14,202 bases of DNA from an uncultured Alistipes sp. (GTDB lineage: Bacteria; Bacteroidota; Bacteroidia; Bacteroidales; Rikenellaceae): positions 1-14,202 of the forward strand of contig CAAGGY010000062.1 in assembly GCA_900769525.1 (NCBI GenBank), in the 5' to 3' direction. A program made the translations under genes and the position numbers. Under the pieces are notes generated by a model that worked only from the letters and a program-made list of their open reading frames with translations, was not told the origin of the DNA and did no database searches. Positions 1 to 6,649 of the stretch are shown here, one piece after another. Each line of letters opens with the position of its first letter. The stretch's first letter is position 1.

Positions 1-41
1 ACATAGAAGACTACACACAAAAGGGTAAAATCAACGCTTAA
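1..41 (+). CDS. Possible 3' tail of an upstream gene (partial)
   Basis: Only the last 12 codons would be visible. Reading from base 3 gives IEDYTQKGKINA and then a TAA at 39-41. The other two plus frames stop early. A hairpin at 107-130 could be its terminator. The fragment is too short to assign to a family, and the region could instead be the upstream part of a divergent minus-strand gene. Treat it as a weak call that the preceding sequence would settle. Confidence 0.3.
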   Translation, partial: IEDYTQKGKINA

Positions 42-106
42 ACCATTTTTGCACAAAAAGTCGTTTCACAACGCAACAACCTAATGCAATGTATATCAAC
101 AAAATA

Positions 107-130
107 GGCGGTGAATTTATTTTCACCGCC
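107..130. terminator. Hairpin, possible terminator
   Basis: GGCGGTGAA at 107-115 pairs perfectly with TTCACCGCC at 122-130 around a 6-nt AT loop. There is no pure T run on the plus side. On the minus strand the hairpin is followed by TATTTTG. It may end the gene that seems to stop at 41, or work in either direction. It lies about 100 bases before the next gene, so a role in that gene's leader is also possible. Confidence 0.45.
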
Positions 131-227
131 GATAAAGTGCTATCGTACAAAACGACAGCCTTTTATCTTTTGCATAGTTTGTGCAATTGCATCAACGTAA
201 TCAAATCTTATTACTATGTTACGAACT

Positions 228-1283
228 ATGAAAACACTTATTCTTGGTGCTGCGGCGTTGGGTGGCAGCTACCAGTCAATCGCCTGCACTGGAATCTCGC
301 TTACTGCAGCTGACGGAAGCTACGTTCAGGCACGAACAATTGAGTGGGCAAAGGGCCCACTTAGGAGCGAGTATGTCATTATACCTCGTGGTCAAAAACT
401 GCGTTCGTACACCCCTATGGGAGCTAACGGCATGGAGTTCACAGCACGCTATGGCGTTGTAGGTCTGGCGGTTGTAGAGAGCGACTTTATCGCCGAGGGT
501 ATCAACGAGGCTGGACTATCGGCTGGACTATTCTTCTTCCCCGAGTATGGTAGTTATACTTCGTACAACAGCCACCACAACGCCACAACCATTGCCGACT
601 TGCAGGTTGTCGAGTGGCTACTCACACAGTGCAGCACCATCGACGAGGTTAAGGAGGCTGTTAAGCGTGTGCATATTGTAGGCCTTGAGAAGAGTGCCGT
701 AGTACACTGGCGCATCGGCGAGCCGTCAGGACGTCAGGTGGTGATGGAGATTGTGGGTGGCAAGGTTCACTTCTACGATAATGTCGTGGGTGTCATTACC
801 AACGCCCCTGGCTTTGAGTGGCACCTGGCAAACCTAAATAACTATGTCAACCTTCACCCTGGTAGCGCCTTACCACAGAAGTTAGGCGACTACACGCTGC
901 AACCTATTGGCGGTAGCTCGGCAATGCTCGGCCTCCCTGGCGACTTCACCCCACCCTCACGCTTTGTACGTGCCGCCTTCTTCCGCAACAGCGCTCCACA
1001 ACGCTCCAACGGCCTTGACACGGTGCTTGAATGTTTCCACCTACTCAACAACTTCGACGTGCCAATCGCTGTTGAGAATCCTGATGAGAAGAGCCTGCCA
1101 AGTGCTACGCAGTGGACCACAGCCATTGACCTCACGGCACGACGTGTTTACTATAAAACGGCCTACAACAACTCAATACGCTGCATCGACCTTAGTACCA
1201 TCGACTTTGGCTCAATAAAATATCAGTCACACCCTTTAGACACAACTCAATCTCAGCCAATTAGTATGATTGACATAAGGTAA
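228..1283 (+). CDS. Secreted linear amide C-N hydrolase (choloylglycine hydrolase family; bile salt hydrolase-like)
   Basis: An N-terminal nucleophile amidase of the family that includes conjugated bile acid hydrolases and penicillin V acylases, which cut a linear amide bond. I start it at ATG 228 (351 aa), because MKTLIL gives a normal signal peptide; ATG 216 would add four residues. Signal peptide 1-19 ends SIA, so cleavage would expose Cys20 as the catalytic N-terminus. By eye against the clostridial bile salt hydrolase, Cys20, Arg36, Asn192 (in TNAPGFEWH) and Arg245 (in GDFTPPSRF) match Cys2, Arg18, Asn175 and Arg228. Asp21 is replaced by Glu39 and Asn82 by Phe103. The length is normal for the family. 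The export signal predicts a periplasmic or outer location, as reported for Bacteroides relatives. It stands alone and ends at a shared terminator. The family is secure; bile salt as substrate is probable, not proven. Confidence 0.88.
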   Translation: MKTLILGAAALGGSYQSIACTGISLTAADGSYVQARTIEWAKGPLRSEYVIIPRGQKLRSYTPMGANGMEFTARYGVVGLAVVESDFIAEGINEAGLSAGLFFFPEYGSYTSYNSHHNATTIADLQVVEWLLTQCSTIDEVKEAVKRVHIVGLEKSAVVHWRIGEPSGRQVVMEIVGGKVHFYDNVVGVITNAPGFEWHLANLNNYVNLHPGSALPQKLGDYTLQPIGGSSAMLGLPGDFTPPSRFVRAAFFRNSAPQRSNGLDTVLECFHLLNNFDVPIAVENPDEKSLPSATQWTTAIDLTARRVYYKTAYNNSIRCIDLSTIDFGSIKYQSHPLDTTQSQPISMIDIR

Positions 1284-1287
1284 AATA

Positions 1288-1318
1288 AAGGTGGTTATCC
1301 TGTGCGGATAACCACCTT
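1288..1318. terminator. Bidirectional terminator between convergent genes
   Basis: A 13-bp perfect stem, 1288-1300 with 1306-1318, closes a 5-nt loop (TGTGC). It begins 5 bases after the stop of the hydrolase and lies 38 bases from the end of the convergent winged-helix gene. The flank is AT-rich on the side read by the minus strand. Its position between converging genes fits termination in both directions. Confidence 0.8.
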
Positions 1319-1355
1319 CGTTATACAGATACGGCAAAATCTATTATAGCCCTAA

Positions 1356-1535
1356 CTACTTCTTAGGCTCCCACTTGCAGCGAACTGGCGATACGATAGC
1401 GCCCTCCTCCTTAAGCTCCTTCATAGCCTTGTCAACCTCCTTGCGATCAAGACCGCTGAGCTCAGCGATTTTACCTGCGTTCATAGGCTCACCAGCCTCT
1501 ACCATTGTTGCCAATACCTTCTCTTTTGCATTCAT
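1356..1535 (-). CDS. Small winged-helix DNA-binding protein (59 aa)
   Basis: This 59-residue protein is almost entirely one helix-turn-helix unit. A first helix (residues 3-13) is followed by AGEPMNAGKIAELSGLD, a helix and turn of the winged-helix type. The likely recognition helix is RKEVDKAMKELKEEG (31-45), then a short wing, IVSPVRCKWEPKK. Proteins of this shape occur widely in Bacteroidales and methanogens, usually as hypothetical or MarR-like regulators; I cannot name a target. A single Cys53 sits in the wing. The start is the only ATG that keeps the first helix. It lies 12 nt after the repaired stop of the upstream Cys-rich gene, so the two are probably one operon from the promoter at 1832-1863. 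It ends before the shared terminator. Confidence 0.82.
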   Translation of the reverse strand: MNAKEKVLATMVEAGEPMNAGKIAELSGLDRKEVDKAMKELKEEGAIVSPVRCKWEPKK

Positions 1536-1547
1536 AGTCGTAATGTT

Positions 1548-1755
1548 TTAAATGTTTCTATTTCTTAGTTCTAATGTTATCTCCATATATGATCTGCGAC
1601 CTTCGATGTAGTCGGCATATAACAGCTCTGCCACACCCCCCCCGCAACACGCTACACTTTCCACACATCTCGCAGTTGCTCAAACACTTCCACTGCTCGA
1701 CGACATAGGCCAAACGCTGCTCCTGCGTGCTGGTTTCGATACTTGGCGCTGTCAT
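1548..1755 (-). pseudogene. Small Cys-rich protein, frameshifted at a G8 tract
   Basis: From ATG 1755 the frame reads 39-40 sensible residues containing QWKCLSNCEMCGKC, a CX3CX2CX2C cluster (Cys24, 28, 31, 34) suited to binding zinc or an Fe-S cluster. It then crosses eight G (C on the plus strand, 1636-1643). As given, translation continues into an Arg/Cys-rich tail and stops at 1558. Removing one G restores a 68-aa product whose tail reads VAELLYADYIEGRRSYMEIT and stops at 1548-1550, 12 nt before the winged-helix gene. That tail has normal composition, whereas the tail as read does not. I therefore call it a frameshifted gene: sequencing error, true mutation or phase-variable tract. The function is unknown; the cluster and regulator neighbour hint at metal or redox sensing, which is speculative. 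Confidence 0.75.
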
Positions 1756-1831
1756 AGTTTTGTCATATATGCCTAAATTTTGAGCCTTAGCTCGGTTAGT
1801 TTTTTATTGTCATTATCTTTGGTTTCTGGTG

Positions 1832-1863
1832 CAAAAGTAATACAACTTTTCATAAGTTGCAAA
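1832..1863 (-). promoter_or_regulatory. Bacteroidetes-type promoter with internal dyad
   Basis: On the minus strand TTTG (1863-1860), a 20-base spacer and TACTTTTG (1839-1832) match the Bacteroidetes -33/-7 pattern. The spacer holds a perfect 6-bp dyad, CAACTT-TTCAT-AAGTTG, at 1843-1859. It would drive the Cys-rich and winged-helix pair with a leader of about 70 nt. The dyad is well placed for a repressor, possibly the pair's own winged-helix protein (inference). Confidence 0.65.
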
Positions 1864-1981
1864 TCGGAAATTTTGATGAGTCGATAAGCAAAATCTATAC
1901 CCAGAATTTCCATAATCAAAGTGATCAAAATATCTGCACAATAGTCAAAAGGTGTATTTTTAAATAAAAACGGTAAAATAT

Positions 1982-2012
1982 TTTGTAAAAATGGAGTTTT
2001 TTTTTATTTTTG
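1982..2012 (+). promoter_or_regulatory. Promoter of the five-gene lipoprotein operon
   Basis: TTTG at 1982-1985, a 19-base spacer and TATTTTTG at 2005-2012 fit the Bacteroidetes -33/-7 consensus closely. Transcription would begin near 2019, leaving a leader of about 130 nt before the ATG at 2148. No other promoter is obvious before the following four genes. Confidence 0.65.
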
Positions 2013-2066
2013 CGTGCTTATATAGTATAGCTAAGGTATTGATTTTTAAAATTGTTAGTCAAATTC

Positions 2067-2098
2067 TTACGCTGTACGACTGTTTACAATAAGCGTAA
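2067..2098 (+). promoter_or_regulatory. Stem in the lipoprotein operon leader
   Basis: TTACGCT at 2067-2073 pairs with AGCGTAA at 2092-2098 around an 18-nt loop, in the predicted untranslated leader. It lacks a T run directly after it, although T7 occurs at 2114-2120. It may be a leader structure or chance. Confidence 0.3.
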
Positions 2099-2147
2099 AA
2101 GAGAACAATTTCATTTTTTTAAACATAATTAATTTTAACCAAACATT

Positions 2148-4076
2148 ATGAAAAAGCTTAACTTTATTTCAAAGTTGGCTTTCGTGGCATTGATTGCATT
2201 TAGCGTAGCAAGCTGCCAGAAGCCAACCAATGAGCCAACACCAGAGGAGCCAGGCAACGAGCAGCCTGCAAAGCCTGAGGAGGGCAAGCCTGTGGTTATG
2301 GAGGACTTCACAGTTACACTTACAAACATTCACTCTGGTGATGTATTCCTCACAATCGAGCCAGAGAATAAGGAGATGACCTACTGGTATCAGCTCCAGG
2401 TTACAGAGGATATGCCAGAGACTGACGAGGAGATTTTGGCCTCAGATATGGACTATCTCCAGTATATGGCAGATTACTATGGAGAGCCACTCGCACAGCT
2501 CTTGGCTGATAACCTTTTGACAGGCGACATCGAGTGGCGCTATCAGTATCTTGAGCCTAACACCGAGTATGTACTCTACATGTACGGTATGAACATCAAC
2601 GGTGAGGCTTTGACTACTGTAAACAAGCTCTCGTTCAAGACTACTAAGGTTGAGCAGCTCGACTGCACATTCGATATCTTGGCTGGCGACAACATCACAG
2701 CAAACTCATTCTCAATCACAATCATCCCATCGGACGACACCGTAGCATACTACTACGACGTGTTCCCTGCTTGGATGTATGAGGAGTACTGCCTAAGCGA
2801 TGCTGCAAACATCCCAGCATTTATGGCTGAGTATATCCCAGCATTGGCTTCAGAGAACAACGTAACTGTATCTTATGCCGTTGGTGCTATCTCAAACTAT
2901 GGTACTATCGCTCACGACTTCACATTGGAGGATGGTATCGAGGCTAACAGCTCTTACTTCGTATTCGCAGTAGGTATCGGTGCTGATGGCACTACCACAA
3001 CTGAGGCAAAGGTTGTTGAGATTAAGACTGCAGCCCCTGCTACTAACACATTTGAGGTAACTCAGGGTTATGTAGAGGATGACCGTGCTACATTCTACGT
3101 GCGCCCAGACCACAACGAGTCGTATGTTGCTTTGTTCGAGCTCAAGGAGTACTTCCTCGACGAGAACGGCGAGCTTGTTTCTGACGAGGAGATCATCAAT
3201 GGTATCCTTGCAGCTCAGGGCTCAAAGATTGGTGAGCATATGTACTCAGGCACTTCAACAATCAACGACTGCCCAATGATTCCTAACAAGGACTACTTCT
3301 GCTTGGTATTCGGCTACTTCGGTGGTGAGGTTACAACACCTCTTACCAAGGTTGAGTTCCGCACTAAGGAGGCTGATATGGTTGACGCTGACATCATCAT
3401 TACTGTAGCTGAGGTTACTACTACTGAGGCCTCTGTATCGTTCCAGCCATACATCGAGCCATTCCCACATATGTTCAACGTAATTCCTTACTCTATCTAC
3501 CGTGATTATGGTCGCAACGAGGAGGCTATCAAGCGCTACAACGACGAGCTTATCGACTCATTGTGGGATCCAGCGAAGATGAGCCGTGAGGAGTGGTTGT
3601 CACGTGCTTTGGAGACAGGCTACAACTCTTGGCGAATTACTGAGCTCGAGCCTAACACTCAGTATATCGTCTACGCAGTAGGTATGGTGCCAGATGGTAC
3701 TTACACAACTGAGGTATTCTTCAAGGAGTTCCGCACTAAGGAGCAGAAGTTCGGTCCTCAGGTAGAGGAGATTCTCTTCTCTAAGAGCGGTAACGACATA
3801 CTTGCTTACTTCTACTTCGACCAGGACTCTGGCGTTGCTAAGTTTGTGATGAGCCACATCGTTAACGACGACACTGTTTACAATATGTCTGACGCTGATC
3901 TTATTGCATACCTCCAGCAGCCTAACGACACTACATACGTGAACGAGGTTACTAACCAGACTTACTTCAACGTAGTTGACAAGAACATCGCTACTGGCGA
4001 CACTATCTACTACGCAGGTGCTGTGTACGATGCAGAGGGCAACTACACAATCATTCGTGAAACTTACGTAAGATAA
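2148..4076 (+). CDS. Lipoprotein with five tandem Fn3-like modules
   Basis: A 642-aa envelope lipoprotein of unknown function. A signal peptide ends at SVASC (Cys23), followed by a Pro/Glu-rich tether to about residue 50. The rest is repeats at about 52-166, 172-295, 300-408, 414-531 and a divergent 537-642. The first four close with a similar stretch, such as EPNTEYVLYMYGMNINGE or EPNTQYIVYAVGMVPDG, followed by TT and a strand ending F-R/K-T. This resembles the last strands of a fibronectin type III fold. Between the early strands (for example AYYYDV) and that closing motif lie 40-60 residues rich in helix formers. No catalytic motif is visible, so binding of protein or glycan is likelier than an enzyme (inference). 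It is the first gene of the operon, 8 nt before the next. Confidence 0.85.
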   Translation: MKKLNFISKLAFVALIAFSVASCQKPTNEPTPEEPGNEQPAKPEEGKPVVMEDFTVTLTNIHSGDVFLTIEPENKEMTYWYQLQVTEDMPETDEEILASDMDYLQYMADYYGEPLAQLLADNLLTGDIEWRYQYLEPNTEYVLYMYGMNINGEALTTVNKLSFKTTKVEQLDCTFDILAGDNITANSFSITIIPSDDTVAYYYDVFPAWMYEEYCLSDAANIPAFMAEYIPALASENNVTVSYAVGAISNYGTIAHDFTLEDGIEANSSYFVFAVGIGADGTTTTEAKVVEIKTAAPATNTFEVTQGYVEDDRATFYVRPDHNESYVALFELKEYFLDENGELVSDEEIINGILAAQGSKIGEHMYSGTSTINDCPMIPNKDYFCLVFGYFGGEVTTPLTKVEFRTKEADMVDADIIITVAEVTTTEASVSFQPYIEPFPHMFNVIPYSIYRDYGRNEEAIKRYNDELIDSLWDPAKMSREEWLSRALETGYNSWRITELEPNTQYIVYAVGMVPDGTYTTEVFFKEFRTKEQKFGPQVEEILFSKSGNDILAYFYFDQDSGVAKFVMSHIVNDDTVYNMSDADLIAYLQQPNDTTYVNEVTNQTYFNVVDKNIATGDTIYYAGAVYDAEGNYTIIRETYVR

Positions 4077-4084
4077 TTCAATCT

Positions 4085-4732
4085 ATGAAAAGAGAGTTTT
4101 TATCGCTCCTCTTAACTATGGCAATGTTCGTATGCTCTTGTTCAGAGTCCCCAGTGGACCCTGGACAGGGCGACGAGCCACAGGATCCAAACAACGGCAC
4201 CGAGGAGCCTATAGAGCCTAAATACAAGGCTGGCGAGTACTATAAAACTGGCCTTGCTGAGGGCATCATCGCCTATGTCGATGAGAGTGGTGAGCACGGC
4301 CTCCTCATCTCGGTGGACGAGAGCTATGAGCAGTGGTCTACAGACTACATTATGCTTATCGTGCAGGGTGGCGAGTTCTCTCGTGAGAATGGCGAGCGCA
4401 ATACCAAGTATATCAAGTCGCAGGAGAACTGGGAGGAGCTCTACCCTGCAGTAGCGTGGTGCGATAGCAAGAATGCACTTGGTCTCTCATCGTGGTATCT
4501 CCCAGCACCTACCGAGCTTGCTTATGCTGCTCAGAACGTCGAGGCTATCAATGCAACTCTTGAGCAGATGGGTTACGATACGATTGCCACAGGCGCAAAC
4601 CAGGCATACTGGTCATCTGAGGAGTTTGGCGTTCAGGGTGCCTATGCTATCAGTTTTGCTACTGGTGACTTCGCTGACTATGGCCACGACAAGAAGGCAT
4701 ACAACCGCGTTCGTGCAATGCGTAAATTCTAA
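4085..4732 (+). CDS. Lipoprotein with DUF1566/Lcl-type C-terminal domain
   Basis: A 215-aa lipoprotein. The signal ends FVCSC with Cys19 the likely lipidated residue, then an acidic Pro/Gly/Asn linker runs to about residue 46. The globular part carries signature pieces of the DUF1566 (Lcl C-terminal-like) fold: AWCDSKNALGLSSWYLPAPTEL (about 124-145) around W-Y-L-P, QAYWSSEE (173-180), AYAISFATGDF (186-196) and the closing YNRVRAMRKF (206-215). Family members are often surface ligand-binding domains of C-type-lectin-like shape; nothing here indicates an enzyme. It is the second gene of the operon, with a 13-nt gap to the next, so coregulation with the protease is expected. The ligand is unknown. 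Confidence 0.8.
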   Translation: MKREFLSLLLTMAMFVCSCSESPVDPGQGDEPQDPNNGTEEPIEPKYKAGEYYKTGLAEGIIAYVDESGEHGLLISVDESYEQWSTDYIMLIVQGGEFSRENGERNTKYIKSQENWEELYPAVAWCDSKNALGLSSWYLPAPTELAYAAQNVEAINATLEQMGYDTIATGANQAYWSSEEFGVQGAYAISFATGDFADYGHDKKAYNRVRAMRKF

Positions 4733-4745
4733 TCAAAACAGAATA

Positions 4746-6647
4746 ATGAAGAGTCTAAGAATTATCTTTGCTTCAATGGCAGCAATGCTTATGTTTGTTG
4801 CCTGCGAGAAGCCACAGAATAATGTAGACGAACCAGAGCCAACAGACCCTGCAACATTGTCTATCGACGACAACTACGTGCAGGTAAAGGCTCAGGGTGG
4901 CGACTACTACTTTACATACACACTCGAGAACCCCGATGGAAGCGAGCTCGAGGCTGTGGCACAGTATGAGTGGATTCACTCATTTGACCTTAGCGATGAG
5001 GGCGAGGTAAGCTTCGTTGTCGAGCCTAACACAACTGGCTCGCAGCGTATTTCGAAGATTACCCTTACTTACGGTAAACTCAAGGATGATATCGTCGTTA
5101 CACAGAGTGGAGAGGCAGTGGAGGTAGAGGTTACTATCGACTTTGAATTTGAGATTAACGGCCCATACGTTAAGATGCACACAACTCCTAACCCTGAGAA
5201 CATCCGCTACTTTGCGTGGTACTTCTCTGTGGAGAATATGGAGAGTGCTTTGGATAAGTCACCAGGTGTGACTGTTGAGATGTATCTCGAGCGCCTTATT
5301 GAGGTAGACCTCTCGAATGCTATCTACTACGGCTCATACGCTGGTTACACTCCAGAGGAGGCGGTAGCTGAGATTACGCTCTATGGTCCTGCAACACAGG
5401 AGTTCGAGCTTAACGGTAACACCGAGTTCTACGCCTACGGTTGTGCTGTGACAGACACTGGTGAGATCATCTCAGACCTTGTCTACACAACATTTACAAC
5501 TGGCCCAGTAGAGCCATCAGACAACGTGCTCACAATCCACGATGTGGAGGTTAATAGCGACCGTGCTTGGTTTAGCATCTCAACTACCAATATGGATCAG
5601 TATGCAGCATTTGTGCTTCCTGCTTCGATGGTAGAGGGTGCTTCAGATGAGGAGTTGCTCGACTACTACAACAGCCTCGACTCAAACATCCTCGTTAGCT
5701 ACCTCCACTTTGGTGACTACGATGGTTTCGTACTTTTGGACGAGGATGATGCAGACTACTACATCCTTGCCTTCGGTTATGAGTATGGTATGTTCACCAC
5801 AGATGTTAAGCGTGAGAAGATTCACACACTCCCTTACGATCCAAATGCAAAGGCTCAGTTCGAGCTTACAATCGACAAGGTTACACACTACCGTGTCAAG
5901 GCGTCGCTCAATGTTGAGCCAATCACTGCACTCTATTATATAGATGTATGTGAGGCTGACGATACTGCTGAGGAGGTTAAGGCTGAGGTGATGGAGGCTG
6001 CACAGTGGTATGTTGACAATGGCTACTACTCGAGCCTTGCAGACTGCTTCCAGGTTGTTGCAAGCAAGGGTTCACGCCCATTCGAGGCTACTGGCTTGTA
6101 CCCAGAGACCGAGTACCGCATCTATATGTTCGGTATCGACGAGCAGACAGGCGAGATCAACACTGAGGTGACATTCTCAGATGTATTCACTACTCCTGCA
6201 CGAAAGGTTTCAGAGTCGCACATCACAATCAACACCGACAAATACTTCGACGGTTTCGAGGTTTTCAAGGAGTATCCTAACGATTTCGGTGATTCTGAGG
6301 GTTGGGCAGTGTTGCCTCTCGAGGTAGAGATTCACGGTGATGTTGTGGAGTACTACTACGATGTCTACGTGGGTGATGTTACCGACGTAACATATCCTAC
6401 AGACGATGAGATCATTCTCGACCTCGTTCAGTTAGGCAAGCACAACGAGCCTATGTCATACTCTTACTGCTACTTCTACGAGCCATTGACTCTCATCTAC
6501 TTCTCAAAGGATGGTGATGACAACAATAGCGTTGTGACACGAGTACCTTTGTATCTCGATCCTGAGAACTGCACAGATATGTCACAGTTCCCATTCAACC
6601 CTGCCGAGGCTACAACCTACAAGGCAGAGCGTAAATTCGTGAAGTAA
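4746..6647 (+). CDS. Lipoprotein with BACON-like domain and Fn3-like modules
   Basis: A 633-aa lipoprotein. An upstream ATG at 4473 in the same frame would overlap the previous gene by 260 bases and give no signal. ATG 4746 begins MKSLRIIFAS and leads to a lipobox at LMFVAC (Cys20), so it is the right start. Residues 36-121 look like a BACON domain: an Ig-like sandwich with a W in EWIHSF, the phrase EPNTTGSQRISKITLTYG and a closing DIVVTQSG. Modules like those of the first operon gene follow at about 126-252, 259-363 and 370-483 (closing motifs NTEFYAYGCAVTDTGE and ETEYRIYMFGIDEQTGE), then a divergent 490-633. BACON domains are linked to glycan or mucin binding in gut Bacteroidetes, but the ligand here is unknown. 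It ends 2 nt before the protease gene. Confidence 0.85.
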   Translation: MKSLRIIFASMAAMLMFVACEKPQNNVDEPEPTDPATLSIDDNYVQVKAQGGDYYFTYTLENPDGSELEAVAQYEWIHSFDLSDEGEVSFVVEPNTTGSQRISKITLTYGKLKDDIVVTQSGEAVEVEVTIDFEFEINGPYVKMHTTPNPENIRYFAWYFSVENMESALDKSPGVTVEMYLERLIEVDLSNAIYYGSYAGYTPEEAVAEITLYGPATQEFELNGNTEFYAYGCAVTDTGEIISDLVYTTFTTGPVEPSDNVLTIHDVEVNSDRAWFSISTTNMDQYAAFVLPASMVEGASDEELLDYYNSLDSNILVSYLHFGDYDGFVLLDEDDADYYILAFGYEYGMFTTDVKREKIHTLPYDPNAKAQFELTIDKVTHYRVKASLNVEPITALYYIDVCEADDTAEEVKAEVMEAAQWYVDNGYYSSLADCFQVVASKGSRPFEATGLYPETEYRIYMFGIDEQTGEINTEVTFSDVFTTPARKVSESHITINTDKYFDGFEVFKEYPNDFGDSEGWAVLPLEVEIHGDVVEYYYDVYVGDVTDVTYPTDDEIILDLVQLGKHNEPMSYSYCYFYEPLTLIYFSKDGDDNNSVVTRVPLYLDPENCTDMSQFPFNPAEATTYKAERKFVK

Positions 6648-6649
6648 CA

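Larger units (their letters stand above)
1756..2147. other. Divergent intergenic region, 392 bases
   Basis: This AT-rich region has no credible gene. It contains the minus-strand promoter at 1832-1863 and the plus-strand promoter at 1982-2012. A spaced 7-bp inverted repeat, GGAAATT at 1866-1872 with AATTTCC at 1905-1911, lies between them. The plus-strand leader holds a further stem at 2067-2098. I see no tRNA, riboswitch or mobile element end here. Confidence 0.6.

Noticed and set aside
89..313. 74-codon plus-strand frame over the hydrolase start
   Set aside because: It runs across the hairpin at 107-130 and into the hydrolase signal sequence in another frame; no plausible product.
4473..4745. 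N-terminal extension of the BACON/Fn3-like lipoprotein from an upstream ATG
   Set aside because: It overlaps the preceding gene by 260 bases, lacks a signal peptide and would bury the lipobox that follows ATG 4746.
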